The position numbers and the translations under genes were made by a program. Shown here in pieces: positions 1 through 8,545 of a DNA stretch of 64,000 nt; position 1 is the stretch's first letter; each line of letters opens with the position of its first letter. The notes below the pieces were generated by a model. The model was not told the origin of the DNA. It saw only the letters and a program-made list of their open reading frames with translations, and searched no databases. Origin of the DNA: Burkholderia sp. OK233 (GTDB taxonomy: Bacteria; Pseudomonadota; Gammaproteobacteria; Burkholderiales; Burkholderiaceae). Location: the NCBI RefSeq assembly GCF_900230185.1, contig NZ_OCSR01000001.1:124001-188000 (forward strand). Direction: 5' to 3'.

Positions 1-539
1 GTGCAACGGACTGGCGACGTCTGTGTGGGAGAGGCCGTATCGGGCGCTTTCCGAAGCGCTCTCGCCCAGCGCTGGTTACTGCCAGCGCGTCCGGATCCTG
101 TGGCTTCGAGCAGCAACCGCCCTTCGCCCATCGGAACGACCAGGTCGCTCCGCGGGCACTCGCGACGCAGCCAGGCAGTCAGGCGTCCATCGCGTACAGC
201 GGTACGCGCCCCGTCTCCGCCACCGATAAATAGCATCCAGAAACCTTCTGCGAAGGGGTATGCCTCGACACTTTCGGTCCAGACGAACACGGAAGACGAG
301 CTGCCGATTCGGCCGCCGGCCGCAGATAGAAGGCAGACCTTGTAGGGTATCTGGCCGTTCAGCGTGGTGCCTGTCCCGGCGAGCGCATTCGCCGACTGGA
401 ATATTTCCGCAACTGCGGCTGTCTCCGGGAGCGCAAAACCACCAAACAGCACTATGCCAATGTTTTTCACCGCGCGCGCGCTTTGCGAAAAGCGCGCGCG
501 CTTCACGCTGGTACTGTGAACGGTAGCCAGACACGCCAT
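1..539 (-). CDS. GlxA-type regulator, DJ-1/PfpI N-terminal domain (partial, 3' end outside window)
   Basis: The minus strand is open from an ATG at 539 to the window edge, about 179 residues. After a short basic leader the protein reads GIVLFGGFALPETAAVAEIF near residues 28-47, then LLSAAGGRIGSSSSVFVWTE and a FIGGG turn. This is the class I glutamine amidotransferase-like (DJ-1/PfpI) fold that forms the N-terminal half of GlxA-family AraC regulators. The expected C-terminal AraC helix-turn-helix lies beyond position 1, so the regulator call is inferred from the family. A GGGGA stretch lies about 8 bases upstream of ATG 539; a GTG at 470, next to the conserved KNIGIVLF start, is the alternative. 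A GC-alternating tract (GCGCGCGCG) sits between the two possible starts. Confidence 0.65.
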   Translation of the reverse strand, partial: MACLATVHSTSVKRARFSQSARAVKNIGIVLFGGFALPETAAVAEIFQSANALAGTGTTLNGQIPYKVCLLSAAGGRIGSSSSVFVWTESVEAYPFAEGFWMLFIGGGDGARTAVRDGRLTAWLRRECPRSDLVVPMGEGRLLLEATGSGRAGSNQRWARALRKAPDTASPTQTSPVRC

Positions 540-1314
540 CAGATTCCCCGGGAATTTATTATTGATTCAAGCCTTCTTTTAGCTTGATTGACTTATGCAA
601 ACTATCCTACAAAAAATATGTTACTGACCGAATCGACCAACAAGTTGGTGGATGGGACCATATGAAGCATGCGCAGCGCATCGATGATGAAAATTTCCTC
701 GATGCGTGCAGTTCCATAAAAAGTTAACGGATCCGAGAACTGCCGGAACTCCATGCCGAACGAGGATCACTTAGCACGTATGAGCCCTGAAAGATGACGG
801 CCGCAGCCCTCAGGTTGAAGCGGTGTGTTCCAGTATCAAAACGAAATCATGGTGTCGAGCCTGGAAATTTGTGGGCTAACTATCGATTCGACTTGACCGT
901 ACGGCCGTTCGGAGCGCGCCCCGGCGCGTCCGTGCTCAGCTCGCCCCTTATCGACGAGAATCTTCTTCGGTGATCATGCGTTAGCCGGCCGCTCTGGTCG
1001 GCAAGGTCCGCTTCGGTCGGCGACGCCGTGAACTTGATTGGTGCGTGAACGTACCGTTGGTACGCGATCGCCGGTCGACGGATCATGCTGCGCCGCGACG
1101 GCTTTGCGGCGGGACCGTAAATATCTCAAAAATCTTTCCCCACATATTGATCTATTGGACGCCTCAGCATTAAGATGGGTGCCTTGGCGCGCGACATGCC
1201 ACCCAAACACAAGGTGGCATCCCGCAGCAGCCATCCCCGAATTGATCCAGCTCGCGAAGCGAGGCCAACGGATCAGGTTCCCAGCGAAGCAGCAGGCTCA
1301 GCCAGGAGACGGAG
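540..1314. other. intergenic, no gene recognised
   Basis: No open frame here has a credible start, ribosome site and composition. It holds an AT-rich part (about 550-640) that could carry the promoter of the minus-strand regulator. An imperfect hairpin has arms GCATCGA (678-684) and TCGATGC (699-705). The frames between 880 and 1,300 are arginine-rich and look like chance frames. Confidence 0.5.
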
Positions 1315-1521
1315 ATGCTCAGTCCACATGAATTCGCGACCCTCATGCTGCTCAAGGATGCACCGGATCTGCTGAGTCTGGACGGTGCAGATCTGGAAGC
1401 GCTTCTGGACCGCCAGCTCGTCACGCTGGAAAACCTCGTTTCCGGGCAACAACGTCCTCTCATTACGAATGACGGACAGATGTTGCTGAAGGCTGTCGCT
1501 CGCATCCTGGACGACGAATGA
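1315..1521 (+). CDS. small acidic hypothetical protein (68 aa)
   Basis: I do not recognise the family. The protein is leucine-rich and acidic, with likely helices around LMLLKDAPDLLSLDGADLEALL and a C-terminal LLKAVARILDDE. The ATG follows GGAGACGGAG, a good ribosome binding site that decides this start. It leads a run of three small same-strand genes (this one, a membrane peptide and a DUF2934 protein), which may be one transcript. No signal peptide or membrane segment is visible, so it is probably cytoplasmic. Confidence 0.6.
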   Translation: MLSPHEFATLMLLKDAPDLLSLDGADLEALLDRQLVTLENLVSGQQRPLITNDGQMLLKAVARILDDE

Positions 1522-1562
1522 CACGTATCGCTTGATCAGTTTCACAGTCAAGGGAGTGTTCC

Positions 1563-1721
1563 ATGGTCGAATCGTGGACAGGAATCGTCGTAGGTCTGTG
1601 TGGACTGAGCGCCGCTGTGCTGCTGACTGCCGGTCACTATTGGAGCGAAATGATGCGGCGGCGGCAACTCAGGCGGATGGACCATCGCGATTGCTGGGAA
1701 GTGATGCGCCACAGGCGCTGA
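1563..1721 (+). CDS. small single-pass membrane protein (52 aa)
   Basis: A 53-codon frame starts at ATG 1563 behind AAGGGAG (7-base spacing) and ends with TGA at 1719-1721. After MVESWTG comes one hydrophobic segment of about 17 residues (IVVGLCGLSAAVLLTAG), then a very basic tail (MMRRRQLRRM...). By the positive-inside rule the tail would be cytoplasmic. The family is unknown. Its place between two credible small genes on the same strand, and its own ribosome site, support it being real. Confidence 0.5.
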   Translation: MVESWTGIVVGLCGLSAAVLLTAGHYWSEMMRRRQLRRMDHRDCWEVMRHRR

Positions 1722-1809
1722 AGGCTGGCTTCCGGACCCGTCAATGGTCACGACATCAAGTGACTCACGCGGATTTCGCGAGCACTCCTTTGCAGATGGA
1801 GACGACAGC

Positions 1810-1992
1810 ATGCACGAGCTGACATTGGCAGAAAGAATCCGTGAGCGCGCATTCCTGCTATGGCAACTGGACGGAAGCCTCGAAGGCTGCGCAGATGAGT
1901 ATTGGCGAGTCGCACGTGCGCTTGTGGAGCGAGAAGCCTCACCTGACGTCGCTCAACGTTCGGTGGATTCGGACTGCGCGGTGCCGGACTGA
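1810..1992 (+). CDS. DUF2934 family small protein
   Basis: The core RIRERAFLLWQLDGSLEGCADEYW matches the DUF2934 signature (R-x-R-A-x-x-L-W-x-x-x-G-x-x-x-G-x-A-x-x-x-W), a domain of unknown function common in Burkholderiales and rhizobia and often near stress or polyhydroxyalkanoate genes. I chose ATG 1810 because ATGGAG lies about 8 bases upstream; an upstream in-frame ATG at 1744 would add 22 residues without a clear ribosome site. The C-terminal tail after the domain is short and uncharacterised. Confidence 0.65.
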   Translation: MHELTLAERIRERAFLLWQLDGSLEGCADEYWRVARALVEREASPDVAQRSVDSDCAVPD

Positions 1993-2060
1993 CCGCTGGA
2001 CGCGTTCAAACTGTTGATTCAATGGGACCTGTAGCGAAACAGGTCTCAAGAAAGCCGATC

Positions 2061-2468
2061 ATGATCTGGCTATCCGATGCTGTGCTTGTCGTGCACGCGC
2101 TGCTTGCGTTTTTCATCGTGTGCGGACTTCTCGCGATCTGGGTGGGTGCCGGCCTCGGCTGGAAGTGGATACGCCGGCGGCATTTCCGGCTCGCTCACCT
2201 GTTAGCGATCCTGATCGTGTCGACGCTGTCGCTGCTTGGTATCGCGTGCCCGTTGACGACGCTGGAGGACTGGCTGCGCACGGGTTTGCTGGAAACAAAC
2301 GGATTCACACAGGGCTTCATCCAGCGCTGGGTGAGCCGGCTGCTCTACTACGATTTGCCGGGCTGGGTATTCACGCTCCTGTACGTCGCTTTCGGTCTGG
2401 TGGTGTTGCTGACCTGGCGCCTGATTCCACCCCGGAACGCACAGCACTCGAAGGCAACGCGCCGGTAA
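2061..2468 (+). CDS. DUF2784 family inner-membrane protein
   Basis: From MIWLSDAVLVVHALLAFFIV the protein shows about four hydrophobic segments: the N-terminal one, the helix after a WKWIRRRHFRLAHL linker, and two toward the C-terminus (VFTLLYVAFGLVVLLTWRL). The pattern of an early His, an R-x-x-H-F-R loop and CPLTTLEDWLR matches DUF2784 proteins, about 130-residue membrane proteins of unknown role. An in-frame start at 2022 exists, but the conserved domain begins at 2061. The gene stands alone on this strand with a basic tail after the last helix. Confidence 0.7.
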   Translation: MIWLSDAVLVVHALLAFFIVCGLLAIWVGAGLGWKWIRRRHFRLAHLLAILIVSTLSLLGIACPLTTLEDWLRTGLLETNGFTQGFIQRWVSRLLYYDLPGWVFTLLYVAFGLVVLLTWRLIPPRNAQHSKATRR

Positions 2469-3190
2469 GCGACGAATCGCATCCTGGGGCAGGCCCTTGG
2501 TCACATCAGTTTTAGCAACGTTGCACGACCGACGGCGATCCGTTCGTATCAAGCAGATTGGTAGCAGGGTGGACGATTGTGGTCAGGCTTACAGCTTTTT
2601 TCACAGGAGGCGATTCTCGTTTTCCGGGGCAGCTGCGCCGCAGACGGGCGGGTTCCCGGCAAACAATCCGGGTCCAGCATGAAGCATCAAGAATGTCCGG
2701 GAGCTAGTCGTGAAGCTGGGCCTCGCCCACCGGATGCATCCGCCCAAACGGCGAACCGGGAAGAAACACGTAACCGTGACTGACGACGTGCTGGCATGGA
2801 TTGCGACGGCCGTAAAACAGTCGCCTCGCGTGTGCGGCCTCGACGGATGGGAGATTGCTTTCCGTGCTGGGATAGCAGATCGCCTCACCGAGCGAAGGAC
2901 CTGAGGGAGTCGTTGTGTACTGGCGGGCACAGCGCCGTCCTCTATCCCGCGCTCGGCTGGTTTCTCGACGAATGTTTCCTTCAGCAAGCCGTACGACGTT
3001 GTGTTCAGGCTGGACCGCCTGGACGCTTCGACCAAGGACGGCGTTTTTGACGATCGGTCTGCAGACGCACTGGCGCGTCCCGCTGCAGGACCTATAACAA
3101 TATGGCAGCGTAGGGCGACGTGCCGCGCACTATCCGCGCGCCGACGCCGAAGTTGGCATTTCACCCTGGAGATCTGGCGAATACAGCCTG

Positions 3191-3397
3191 ATGAATCCAT
3201 GCTCTGTCTGTTCGGATCTCGATTTGCCAGGTATCGAGCGCAATCTAGCCTGGTTCGATAACGAAGACGAGGCAATCGAGGTTGCGCGCCAATGGGTGAT
3301 CGCGTGGATCGATGCGCACGACAATAATCTCGCCAGCGCGGACACTGATTTATCGACACGGCGGAACGATATGCCGACGACGACCCCAGTCAGGTGA
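3191..3397 (+). pseudogene. possible remnant of a small DEAI-x-x-x-x-x-W family protein
   Basis: The frame reads FDNEDEAIEVARQWVIAWID, closely like FATEAEAIAFSNRWAIEWIH of the gene at 4506-4754: an aromatic, an acidic patch, EAI, and a W-x-x-x-W-I helix. The frame extends upstream to a stop at 3095-3097 without a good start or ribosome site, and the upstream part does not resemble the sister gene. I read it as a decayed or divergent relative. It could still be translated from ATG 3191. Confidence 0.35.
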
Positions 3398-3906
3398 AGG
3401 CCGGAACCATCATCCGGGCGTTGGACGAGCGGCCCTGTGGCCATTCTGCAACGCCCGCGTCAGCGATTGACATAAACGCGCGCCACAGCAGACGCGACAC
3501 GCGGCAATGCCGTCTCTCGCCAATATTCAGACGAGATACCTGATTGCTTCACAAACGCCGGTGTGTAGGATGAAGCCAGGTATGGAAATTGGTGCAAGAG
3601 GCATGGTCGTCGACGTCTTGTATTCTACGGGATCAGCGTGCATGGCATGTCGCTCCTTGTCGTCGCCGGCGGGCCAACTGTGACGCCTCAATTGTTCTAT
3701 CCTAGGACAATCGAGCGGCGATCAAAAGGTGCGGGGCCCAACTGGCCGTCGAGGGCGGCTCAGCGTCTCTCCGCAAACACATACGAGGTTGCTTCGGGTA
3801 CAGTGCAGGCCTCAAGTCCTGCCGGGTTTCCGTGCGCTACTGCAAGATTCGGCACGGACTTGCCTTCTCTCAGGTTCTAGCTGCCCCTCGGAAGCTAGAC
3901 CTTTTT

Positions 3907-3933
3907 AAAGCCGGCTTCGGGCCGGCTTTTTTT
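3907..3933 (+). terminator. intrinsic terminator
   Basis: AAAGCCGGC at 3907-3915, a TTCGG loop and GCCGGCTTT at 3921-3929 form a GC-rich stem that runs into seven T residues (3927-3933). The A-run on the other arm means it could also work on the minus strand. No clear gene ends just upstream, so an untranslated RNA may be what it terminates. Confidence 0.75.
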
Positions 3934-4106
3934 GCAGCGCCCACGGATCGGCCACTGTCCCAGGTCACGGGGTAACACTTCTTAAGGTTCCCTTCAGCCC
4001 CGTGGGGTAATTTAATTCCACACCAACATTCGCCGCTCATTGCGACTCAGTCCAGTTGTACGCCCGGCAGTGCATGCACGCGTACATAAAAAGATTGAGG
4101 GACCTC

Positions 4107-4376
4107 ATGCCACGAGGAAATACAGGTGGTGCCACCATGGTGGATGCTCGCGCGGCTTACGCGCTTGAACTGGCACGAGGTTGTTCGTACATCAGCAGCA
4201 CTTTGGGTCCGGAAACGCGGGACAGCGCTATCGCTGAGGTTCTCGGCGAATTTCGCGAACTGTACGGCGAACAGGAAGGAACACTCTTTCAGAAACTGCT
4301 TGCTGAGGATCTGCAGCGTCGAAGCAGGCCGAACGCCGCCGCGGCAATCCTCGCCTTCATATTCATCAGCCCGTAA
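4107..4376 (+). CDS. hypothetical protein (89 aa)
   Basis: No family recognised. The ATG at 4107 follows GAGGGA at about 5 bases; an upstream in-frame ATG at 4056 lacks such a site. The protein is mostly helical and polar, with an alanine-rich first half and EVLGEFRELYGEQEGTLFQK in the middle, and ends in a short hydrophobic stretch (AAAAILAFIFISP) that could be a weak membrane anchor. It precedes another small gene on the same strand by about 130 bases. Confidence 0.5.
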   Translation: MPRGNTGGATMVDARAAYALELARGCSYISSTLGPETRDSAIAEVLGEFRELYGEQEGTLFQKLLAEDLQRRSRPNAAAAILAFIFISP

Positions 4377-4505
4377 GCGTGGCCAGCACGTCTCCGGTGG
4401 ACGTCTATAACTGCTGCCGTTGACCCCAGTAGAGCACTTCCGAGTATTGCTGGCGACAGAGAAGCGGCGCCATGGCTACGGCTACTTATTCAATGGAGAT
4501 CAGCG

Positions 4506-4754
4506 ATGCGACTCCCCAACAGTAGCTTCCGCGTCGACAGCGATCCCACGTTCTCCGTCGGCCGCTTCTTTGCGCAAGCGCGGATTTTTCAGGTCCACCC
4601 CGCCACCCGTGAACAGATCGAGATCTTCGCGTTCATCAACCTTCCAGATTTCGCCACGGAAGCTGAAGCCATCGCGTTCTCGAACAGATGGGCGATCGAG
4701 TGGATCCATGAGGATCTTCTCGAAATTACTGCCGCTAAGGGTGCATACGCCTAG
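4506..4754 (+). CDS. small conserved-looking protein (82 aa)
   Basis: The start follows ATGGAGATCAGCG, giving a GGAG ribosome site 7-8 bases upstream. The protein has a beta-rich first half (QARIFQVHPATREQIEIFAFI) and ends in a helix with EAEAIAFSNRWAIEWIHEDLLE. The same helix motif is seen in the fragment at 3191-3397, so this looks like one member of a small paralogous family whose function I do not know. It has no membrane or export signal. Confidence 0.55.
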   Translation: MRLPNSSFRVDSDPTFSVGRFFAQARIFQVHPATREQIEIFAFINLPDFATEAEAIAFSNRWAIEWIHEDLLEITAAKGAYA

Positions 4755-4843
4755 CGATCGGTAGCTCAGATCCGGGAAGCGCCAACCTTTGGGCGTCCCA
4801 GTTCGGCCCTGAGCATACAACCGCATCTCTACATAGCAGCCGG

Positions 4844-5302
4844 TCAAAGTAATGATCCGCGGATCGTCTTCGGTGGATAGCTCGCCAGCACGACAGCGGT
4901 GGTCACCGGCCCGAATCTCGCCAACGTGTCGATTGCAACTTCGAGTTGCGTCATGTTTTCGACCACGATGCGCACCATGAAGCAGTCTTCGCCAGTTATT
5001 CGATGAGCCTCCACGATTTCAGGCATTGCTTCGAAGGCACTCAAGCAACGCTTGATCTGGGCGTGAGTGGTCCGGATCCGAATGATGGCTGCAATGCCAC
5101 GGCCCACGAGACCGGGATTGATCCGCGCCGCATAACCTTCAATGACGCCTCGTTCCTCAAGTCGTTTGATACGGGCGGTGACGGCTGGCTGTGAAAGTCC
5201 GATCTGCTTGCCAAGCTCGGTGTTGCTGGTGCGCGCATTGCTCTGGAGAGCCTCCAGTATCCGCCAGTCCAGCCGGTCCAACGTTACCTGCCTAGGTTTC
5301 AT
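4844..5302 (-). CDS. Lrp/AsnC family transcriptional regulator
   Basis: From MKPRQVTLDRLDWRILEALQ the protein has the classic Lrp layout. A winged helix-turn-helix (ELGKQIGLSQPAVTARIKRLEERGVI, about residues 28-53) is followed by an RAM/AsnC ligand-binding domain with the MPEIVEAHRITGEDCFMVRI core. About 152 residues is the normal family size. An in-frame start at 5350 would add 16 residues; the family usually begins near the LDxxDxxIL segment, so I prefer 5302. It is divergent from the hydrolase at 5427, and the 124-base gap is the natural place for its own and the target promoter. The ligand is not evident. Confidence 0.9.
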   Translation of the reverse strand: MKPRQVTLDRLDWRILEALQSNARTSNTELGKQIGLSQPAVTARIKRLEERGVIEGYAARINPGLVGRGIAAIIRIRTTHAQIKRCLSAFEAMPEIVEAHRITGEDCFMVRIVVENMTQLEVAIDTLARFGPVTTAVVLASYPPKTIRGSLL

Positions 5303-5426
5303 TTGTGCAATTCGTCGATTTTTGTTGTTTTGACTGGCTGTGGCCATCAATTCATTTGATTCGAGATGTTGCCAGAGTCCGCGCGCTTTTACACTGGATG
5401 CTCATTCAATATTGGAGAGCTGGCAG

Positions 5427-5957
5427 ATGGACTACCCCGTTTTCGTTGTTCCCGGTATCGGCAATTCCGGTCCATTGCACTGGCAAAGTATGTGGGAGAC
5501 GGTGCATCCGGAGTGGCGGCGACTCGTTGTCGAAGACTGGGATCAAGTCGCATGCAACGATTGGATATCGGCAATCGAGCGGCAGGTAGCGGAAAGCGGT
5601 GACGACACCATCATCGTCGCGCACAGCCTCGGATGCTTGGCGGTCGTGCAATGGGCGGTCCGCCATTCGCGCCGGATCCGCGGTGCGCTGCTTGTCGCTG
5701 TACCTGACCCAGTCACACCGGCATTTCCCGCGGCGGCCGCAACCGGATTTGTGCCTTTACCATCGGAGCGGCTACCGTTTCCTAGTATTGTTGTGTCCAG
5801 TTCCAACGATCCCTATTGCGGCGAAGACTATGCGCGTCGCTGCGCTAACGCGTGGGGGAGCACACTCATCGAAGTTGGAGAGAAGGGGCATCTCAACGCG
5901 GATAGCGACTTGGGCGACTGGCCTGAAGGGCTCAGACTGCTCCAATCACTGGACTAG
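5427..5957 (+). CDS. RBBP9/YdeN-type serine hydrolase
   Basis: The protein begins FVVPGIGNSGPLHWQSMWE, the oxyanion-loop signature of the RBBP9/YdeN alpha/beta hydrolases. It has the nucleophile elbow AHSLGC (Ser near residue 72), an acid in SSSNDPYC, and the catalytic His in GEKGHLNADS. About 176 residues fits this minimal hydrolase family. GGAGAGCTGGCAG just upstream of ATG 5427 supports this start over one 29 codons earlier. Substrates of bacterial members are mostly unknown. Divergent placement from the Lrp gene suggests control by it, which is inference. Confidence 0.85.
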   Translation: MDYPVFVVPGIGNSGPLHWQSMWETVHPEWRRLVVEDWDQVACNDWISAIERQVAESGDDTIIVAHSLGCLAVVQWAVRHSRRIRGALLVAVPDPVTPAFPAAAATGFVPLPSERLPFPSIVVSSSNDPYCGEDYARRCANAWGSTLIEVGEKGHLNADSDLGDWPEGLRLLQSLD

Positions 5958-6230
5958 GATCGACGAAATTGAAAATCATCTAGCGGGCCTCCACCGCCAC
6001 CCTGACGGGCGACGGGGTTGTCGTGCTTTCCGTGCGAATTCTGGCGGTTAGCTTCGAAAGATCCATATTGATCATTAGCTTGCGCAACCTCCGATTGCGT
6101 ACAAGCCGCCGAGCCTTGCTGCAAGCGACTGTGCATCTGACTACCGCCAGATTTCCCACCAACCTAACGATTACCCCAAGATGCGGTCCCGGAGAAAACA
6201 GCAGGCGTTTCCGTGAGTCGGGCGTTCGAT

Positions 6231-6974
6231 TCACTGGAGGTGCTGACCGCCGTTGATGGCAATATTCGCGCCGGTCAGAAAGCCCGCCTCGCGCGAACAC
6301 AGGTACAGCACGAGCGCGGCAACCTCCGCGGGTTGGCCAAGGCGTCCGACGGGTATCTGGGGGATGATTTTTGTGTCGAGGACATCCTGCGGGACCGCCA
6401 TTACCATCCGGGTGGCGATGAAGCCGGGCGAAATCGTGTTGACGGTCACCCCTTTCCTGGCCACCTCGAGCGCCAGCGATTTCGTGAAGCCGTGCATGCC
6501 CGCCTTGGCCGCTGCGTAATTGGTTTGCCCAAAGCCGCCCTTGGAGCCGATGATCGACGAGATATTGATAATGCGGCCCCAGCCACGCTCGACCATCCCA
6601 TCGCATACGGGCTTCGTCATGTTGAACACCGAATCGAGGTTGGTGCGGATCACCGTATCCCAGTTGACCTTGTCCAGCTTCTTGAAGCTTGCGTCCCTGG
6701 TAATGCCGGCATTGTTGACCAGAATGTCTACGGGACCGACGTCGGCCAGGATTCTCGCGACGCACGTTGCACACGATTCATAATCGGCCACATCGACGCC
6801 ACAGGCGTGGAATCTGCGTCCGTCGGCCTCCATGTGTGCAACCCATTTGTCGATGCCGGTGTTATGCGGCGAGTAGGTGACGATGACCGTATAGCCGGCG
6901 TCGTGCAGCTTGACGCTAATGGCTTCACCGATTCCACCCGTGCCGCCCGTGACAAGTGCGATCTGCTTCGTCAT
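6231..6974 (-). CDS. phaB: acetoacetyl-CoA reductase
   Basis: A 247-residue short-chain dehydrogenase/reductase. It has the NADP(H)-binding TGGTGGIGEAI at residues 9-19, NNAG, the catalytic ISSIIGSKGGFGQTNYAAAKAG (Ser, Tyr and Lys in the expected order) and an SPGFI loop. The F-G-Q-T-N-Y context and overall length match PhaB, which reduces acetoacetyl-CoA to (R)-3-hydroxybutyryl-CoA for polyhydroxybutyrate synthesis. It lies downstream of a phasin gene on the same strand, with a 129-base gap. No synthase or thiolase gene is present here, so this is probably an accessory PHB locus. FabG is the alternative, but the phasin neighbour favours PhaB. Confidence 0.9.
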   Translation of the reverse strand: MTKQIALVTGGTGGIGEAISVKLHDAGYTVIVTYSPHNTGIDKWVAHMEADGRRFHACGVDVADYESCATCVARILADVGPVDILVNNAGITRDASFKKLDKVNWDTVIRTNLDSVFNMTKPVCDGMVERGWGRIINISSIIGSKGGFGQTNYAAAKAGMHGFTKSLALEVARKGVTVNTISPGFIATRMVMAVPQDVLDTKIIPQIPVGRLGQPAEVAALVLYLCSREAGFLTGANIAINGGQHLQ

Positions 6975-7103
6975 GTCTTTACCCGATCAAGGAACTGAAT
7001 GGCGCCGCGGCGTAGGGACCCCCAAGGTGCCTTCCCGGTGTGCCCGCATCGTGAAACCGCAGCGTTGCGAACGCAGCGCAATGGCAATGTATCGCCGCGG
7101 CGA

Positions 7104-7670
7104 CTACTTCGATGTGGCGCGCGTCGCTTGCTCGATCGCCCGCTTTGTCGTTTTCGACACTGCAGTGCTCACCGCATCTGCATTGCTTTCGGCGACGTGG
7201 ATCGCCTGCTGCGCCGCTTTGCGCGCGGTCTCATACCAGGTGCCCGTGGCGGTAATCGCGGACTTCAGGGCGGTGATGGCGCCCTCTGCGGCAGCCGGTG
7301 CACGTTGTGCCGCATCGTCGATGAGACTTTGCAATTTGCGCTGCTGCTCCGCGAACTGCTCACCGGCAACGTTGCCAAGTTCCAGTTGGGAATTCGATAC
7401 GATGGTATACAGCTGGCTGTAGTACGACTGAAGCCGGGGAGCGACCTGTTCTGTCACGCTACCCTGCAGCGTGCCCCATTCATACGGACTCTTTCCCGCG
7501 AATGCGTTAAGCGCCACCTCTCCGGTTTCTGCGATACCCGACCTGATGGACGACAGGTTTAGTTCGACCAGTTTCTGAAAGCTCTCGAACGCCTTGTTCG
7601 CCAAAGCGAACGATGCGTCCATGTTGGCTCGTTGCGCCGCGGCGACTTGTTCCGGACTCCACAGATTCAT
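7104..7670 (-). CDS. phaP: phasin (PHB granule-associated protein)
   Basis: A 188-residue, mostly helical, alanine- and glutamine-rich protein starting MNLWSPEQVAAAQRANMDAS. The PEQ opening, the FESFQKLVELNLSSIRSGIAE helix and the ESNADAVSTAVSKTTKRA tail match proteobacterial phasins (Phasin_2 type), which coat polyhydroxybutyrate granules and limit their size. The ATG at 7670 follows GGAGCGAACA and fits the family N-terminus; a longer in-frame extension to 7847 lacks family similarity. It is upstream of phaB on the same strand, consistent with a PHB transcription unit. Confidence 0.92.
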   Translation of the reverse strand: MNLWSPEQVAAAQRANMDASFALANKAFESFQKLVELNLSSIRSGIAETGEVALNAFAGKSPYEWGTLQGSVTEQVAPRLQSYYSQLYTIVSNSQLELGNVAGEQFAEQQRKLQSLIDDAAQRAPAAAEGAITALKSAITATGTWYETARKAAQQAIHVAESNADAVSTAVSKTTKRAIEQATRATSK

Positions 7671-7827
7671 TGTTCGCTCCAAAAATGTGCCCTGACACGG
7701 GCGGTATGGAAGGAAATTTTCATTCGCTGGTACTGAAAGCAACGAAGCCGTTTCGCTGGCAGTGGCCGGAACGGATGCTCTTCCGGTCATGGCCTGATAT
7801 TCATCGCCGTCGCCACGGGCGGTCCTG

Positions 7828-8049
7828 CTACGCGTGCTGCTCGGCATCGAACTGGTCCAGTTGTAACAGCAGGTCGTCGACTGAGCACAACTGGTCTGTC
7901 GTCAGGTGATCTGATTCGAACAACTGACAGAGCCGCAAACGCCAGTATCCCGAAGGCAGGATTGGACCGCCGAGGTCCCCTTGCAACGAGGGCGGCATCA
8001 CGCGCGTAATGTGCGCGATCTCCCTGTCGAGAAATGTAAGCATGTACAC
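7828..8049 (-). CDS. small conserved protein of the PHB cluster (73 aa)
   Basis: The protein reads MYMLTFLDREIAHITRVMP, then GGPILPSGYWRLRLCQLFES and ends LLLQLDQFDAEQH. I recall similar proteins beside phasin or PHB genes in Burkholderia, but I know no assigned function. It is cytoplasmic by sequence, with a likely helical C-terminal half. It precedes phaP on the same strand by about 158 bases. A second ATG (8043) two codons in is an equally good start. Confidence 0.6.
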   Translation of the reverse strand: MYMLTFLDREIAHITRVMPPSLQGDLGGPILPSGYWRLRLCQLFESDHLTTDQLCSVDDLLLQLDQFDAEQHA

Positions 8050-8545
8050 CCCGATGATGTGGTTGTTTGCTGCCCAAAAACTTTGTTTTGATTTTCGTTT
8101 AAGTCTGATGATTACTCTAGGTCAGTTTTTGCCATTTACCAACGACTGAAGCGGATAATTCAATCCGGCACTGGTCCTATGCATTTGGCACCAGAAGATA
8201 CCGTGTCAGCTGCGTGCAGTTTGTCGGTCTTTTCTGACTCGCGAATCCACGTCGATGCGTGACAGATGTTCATAAGTTATCCAGATCTAATTGATCGCTC
8301 TAAAAAAGGATCGCGCGGAAAAGGGGGGTGCGAAGAACCCCGCAATACCGCGAGCGGCGATCTGGGGTGAATGGTTGCGCGACGCGCAGGCAGAACGTTC
8401 CGGACGGGGCCTGCGCCCTGGCGGCCGGGGTTGATCGTCGCAGCCTTGCCACTCACGTAGCTATTCGCGTACGGCTTTGTCCAGTTCATGCTGGAACTGG
8501 TATTTCCGGTCGCAGCGACCCGTCACTGGTGGTTCAGGCGAGGAC
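8050..8545. other. intergenic boundary between PHB cluster and recombinase module
   Basis: No gene recognised. The side next to the PHB gene is AT-rich and probably carries its promoter. The other side lies 3' of the tyrosine recombinase gene and should contain the left border of that module. I could not find an inverted repeat matching the ends of the transposon at 15,051-26,799. Confidence 0.4.

Larger units (their letters stand above)
2469..4106. other. gene-poor stretch with debris and one intrinsic terminator
   Basis: About 1.6 kb holds no intact gene I can support. It contains one possible fragment of a small protein family (see 3191-3397) and a strong hairpin terminator (see 3907-3933). 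The remaining frames, including a long arginine-rich minus-strand one over 2,601-3,359, have shadow-like composition. Confidence 0.4.

Noticed and set aside
2601..3359. 252-residue minus-strand frame in the gene-poor stretch
   Set aside because: Arginine-rich with no domain pattern, hydrophobic core or ribosome site.
5980..6774. 264-residue minus-strand frame overlapping phaB
   Set aside because: Its sequence is an out-of-frame reading of phaB on the same strand, without family features.
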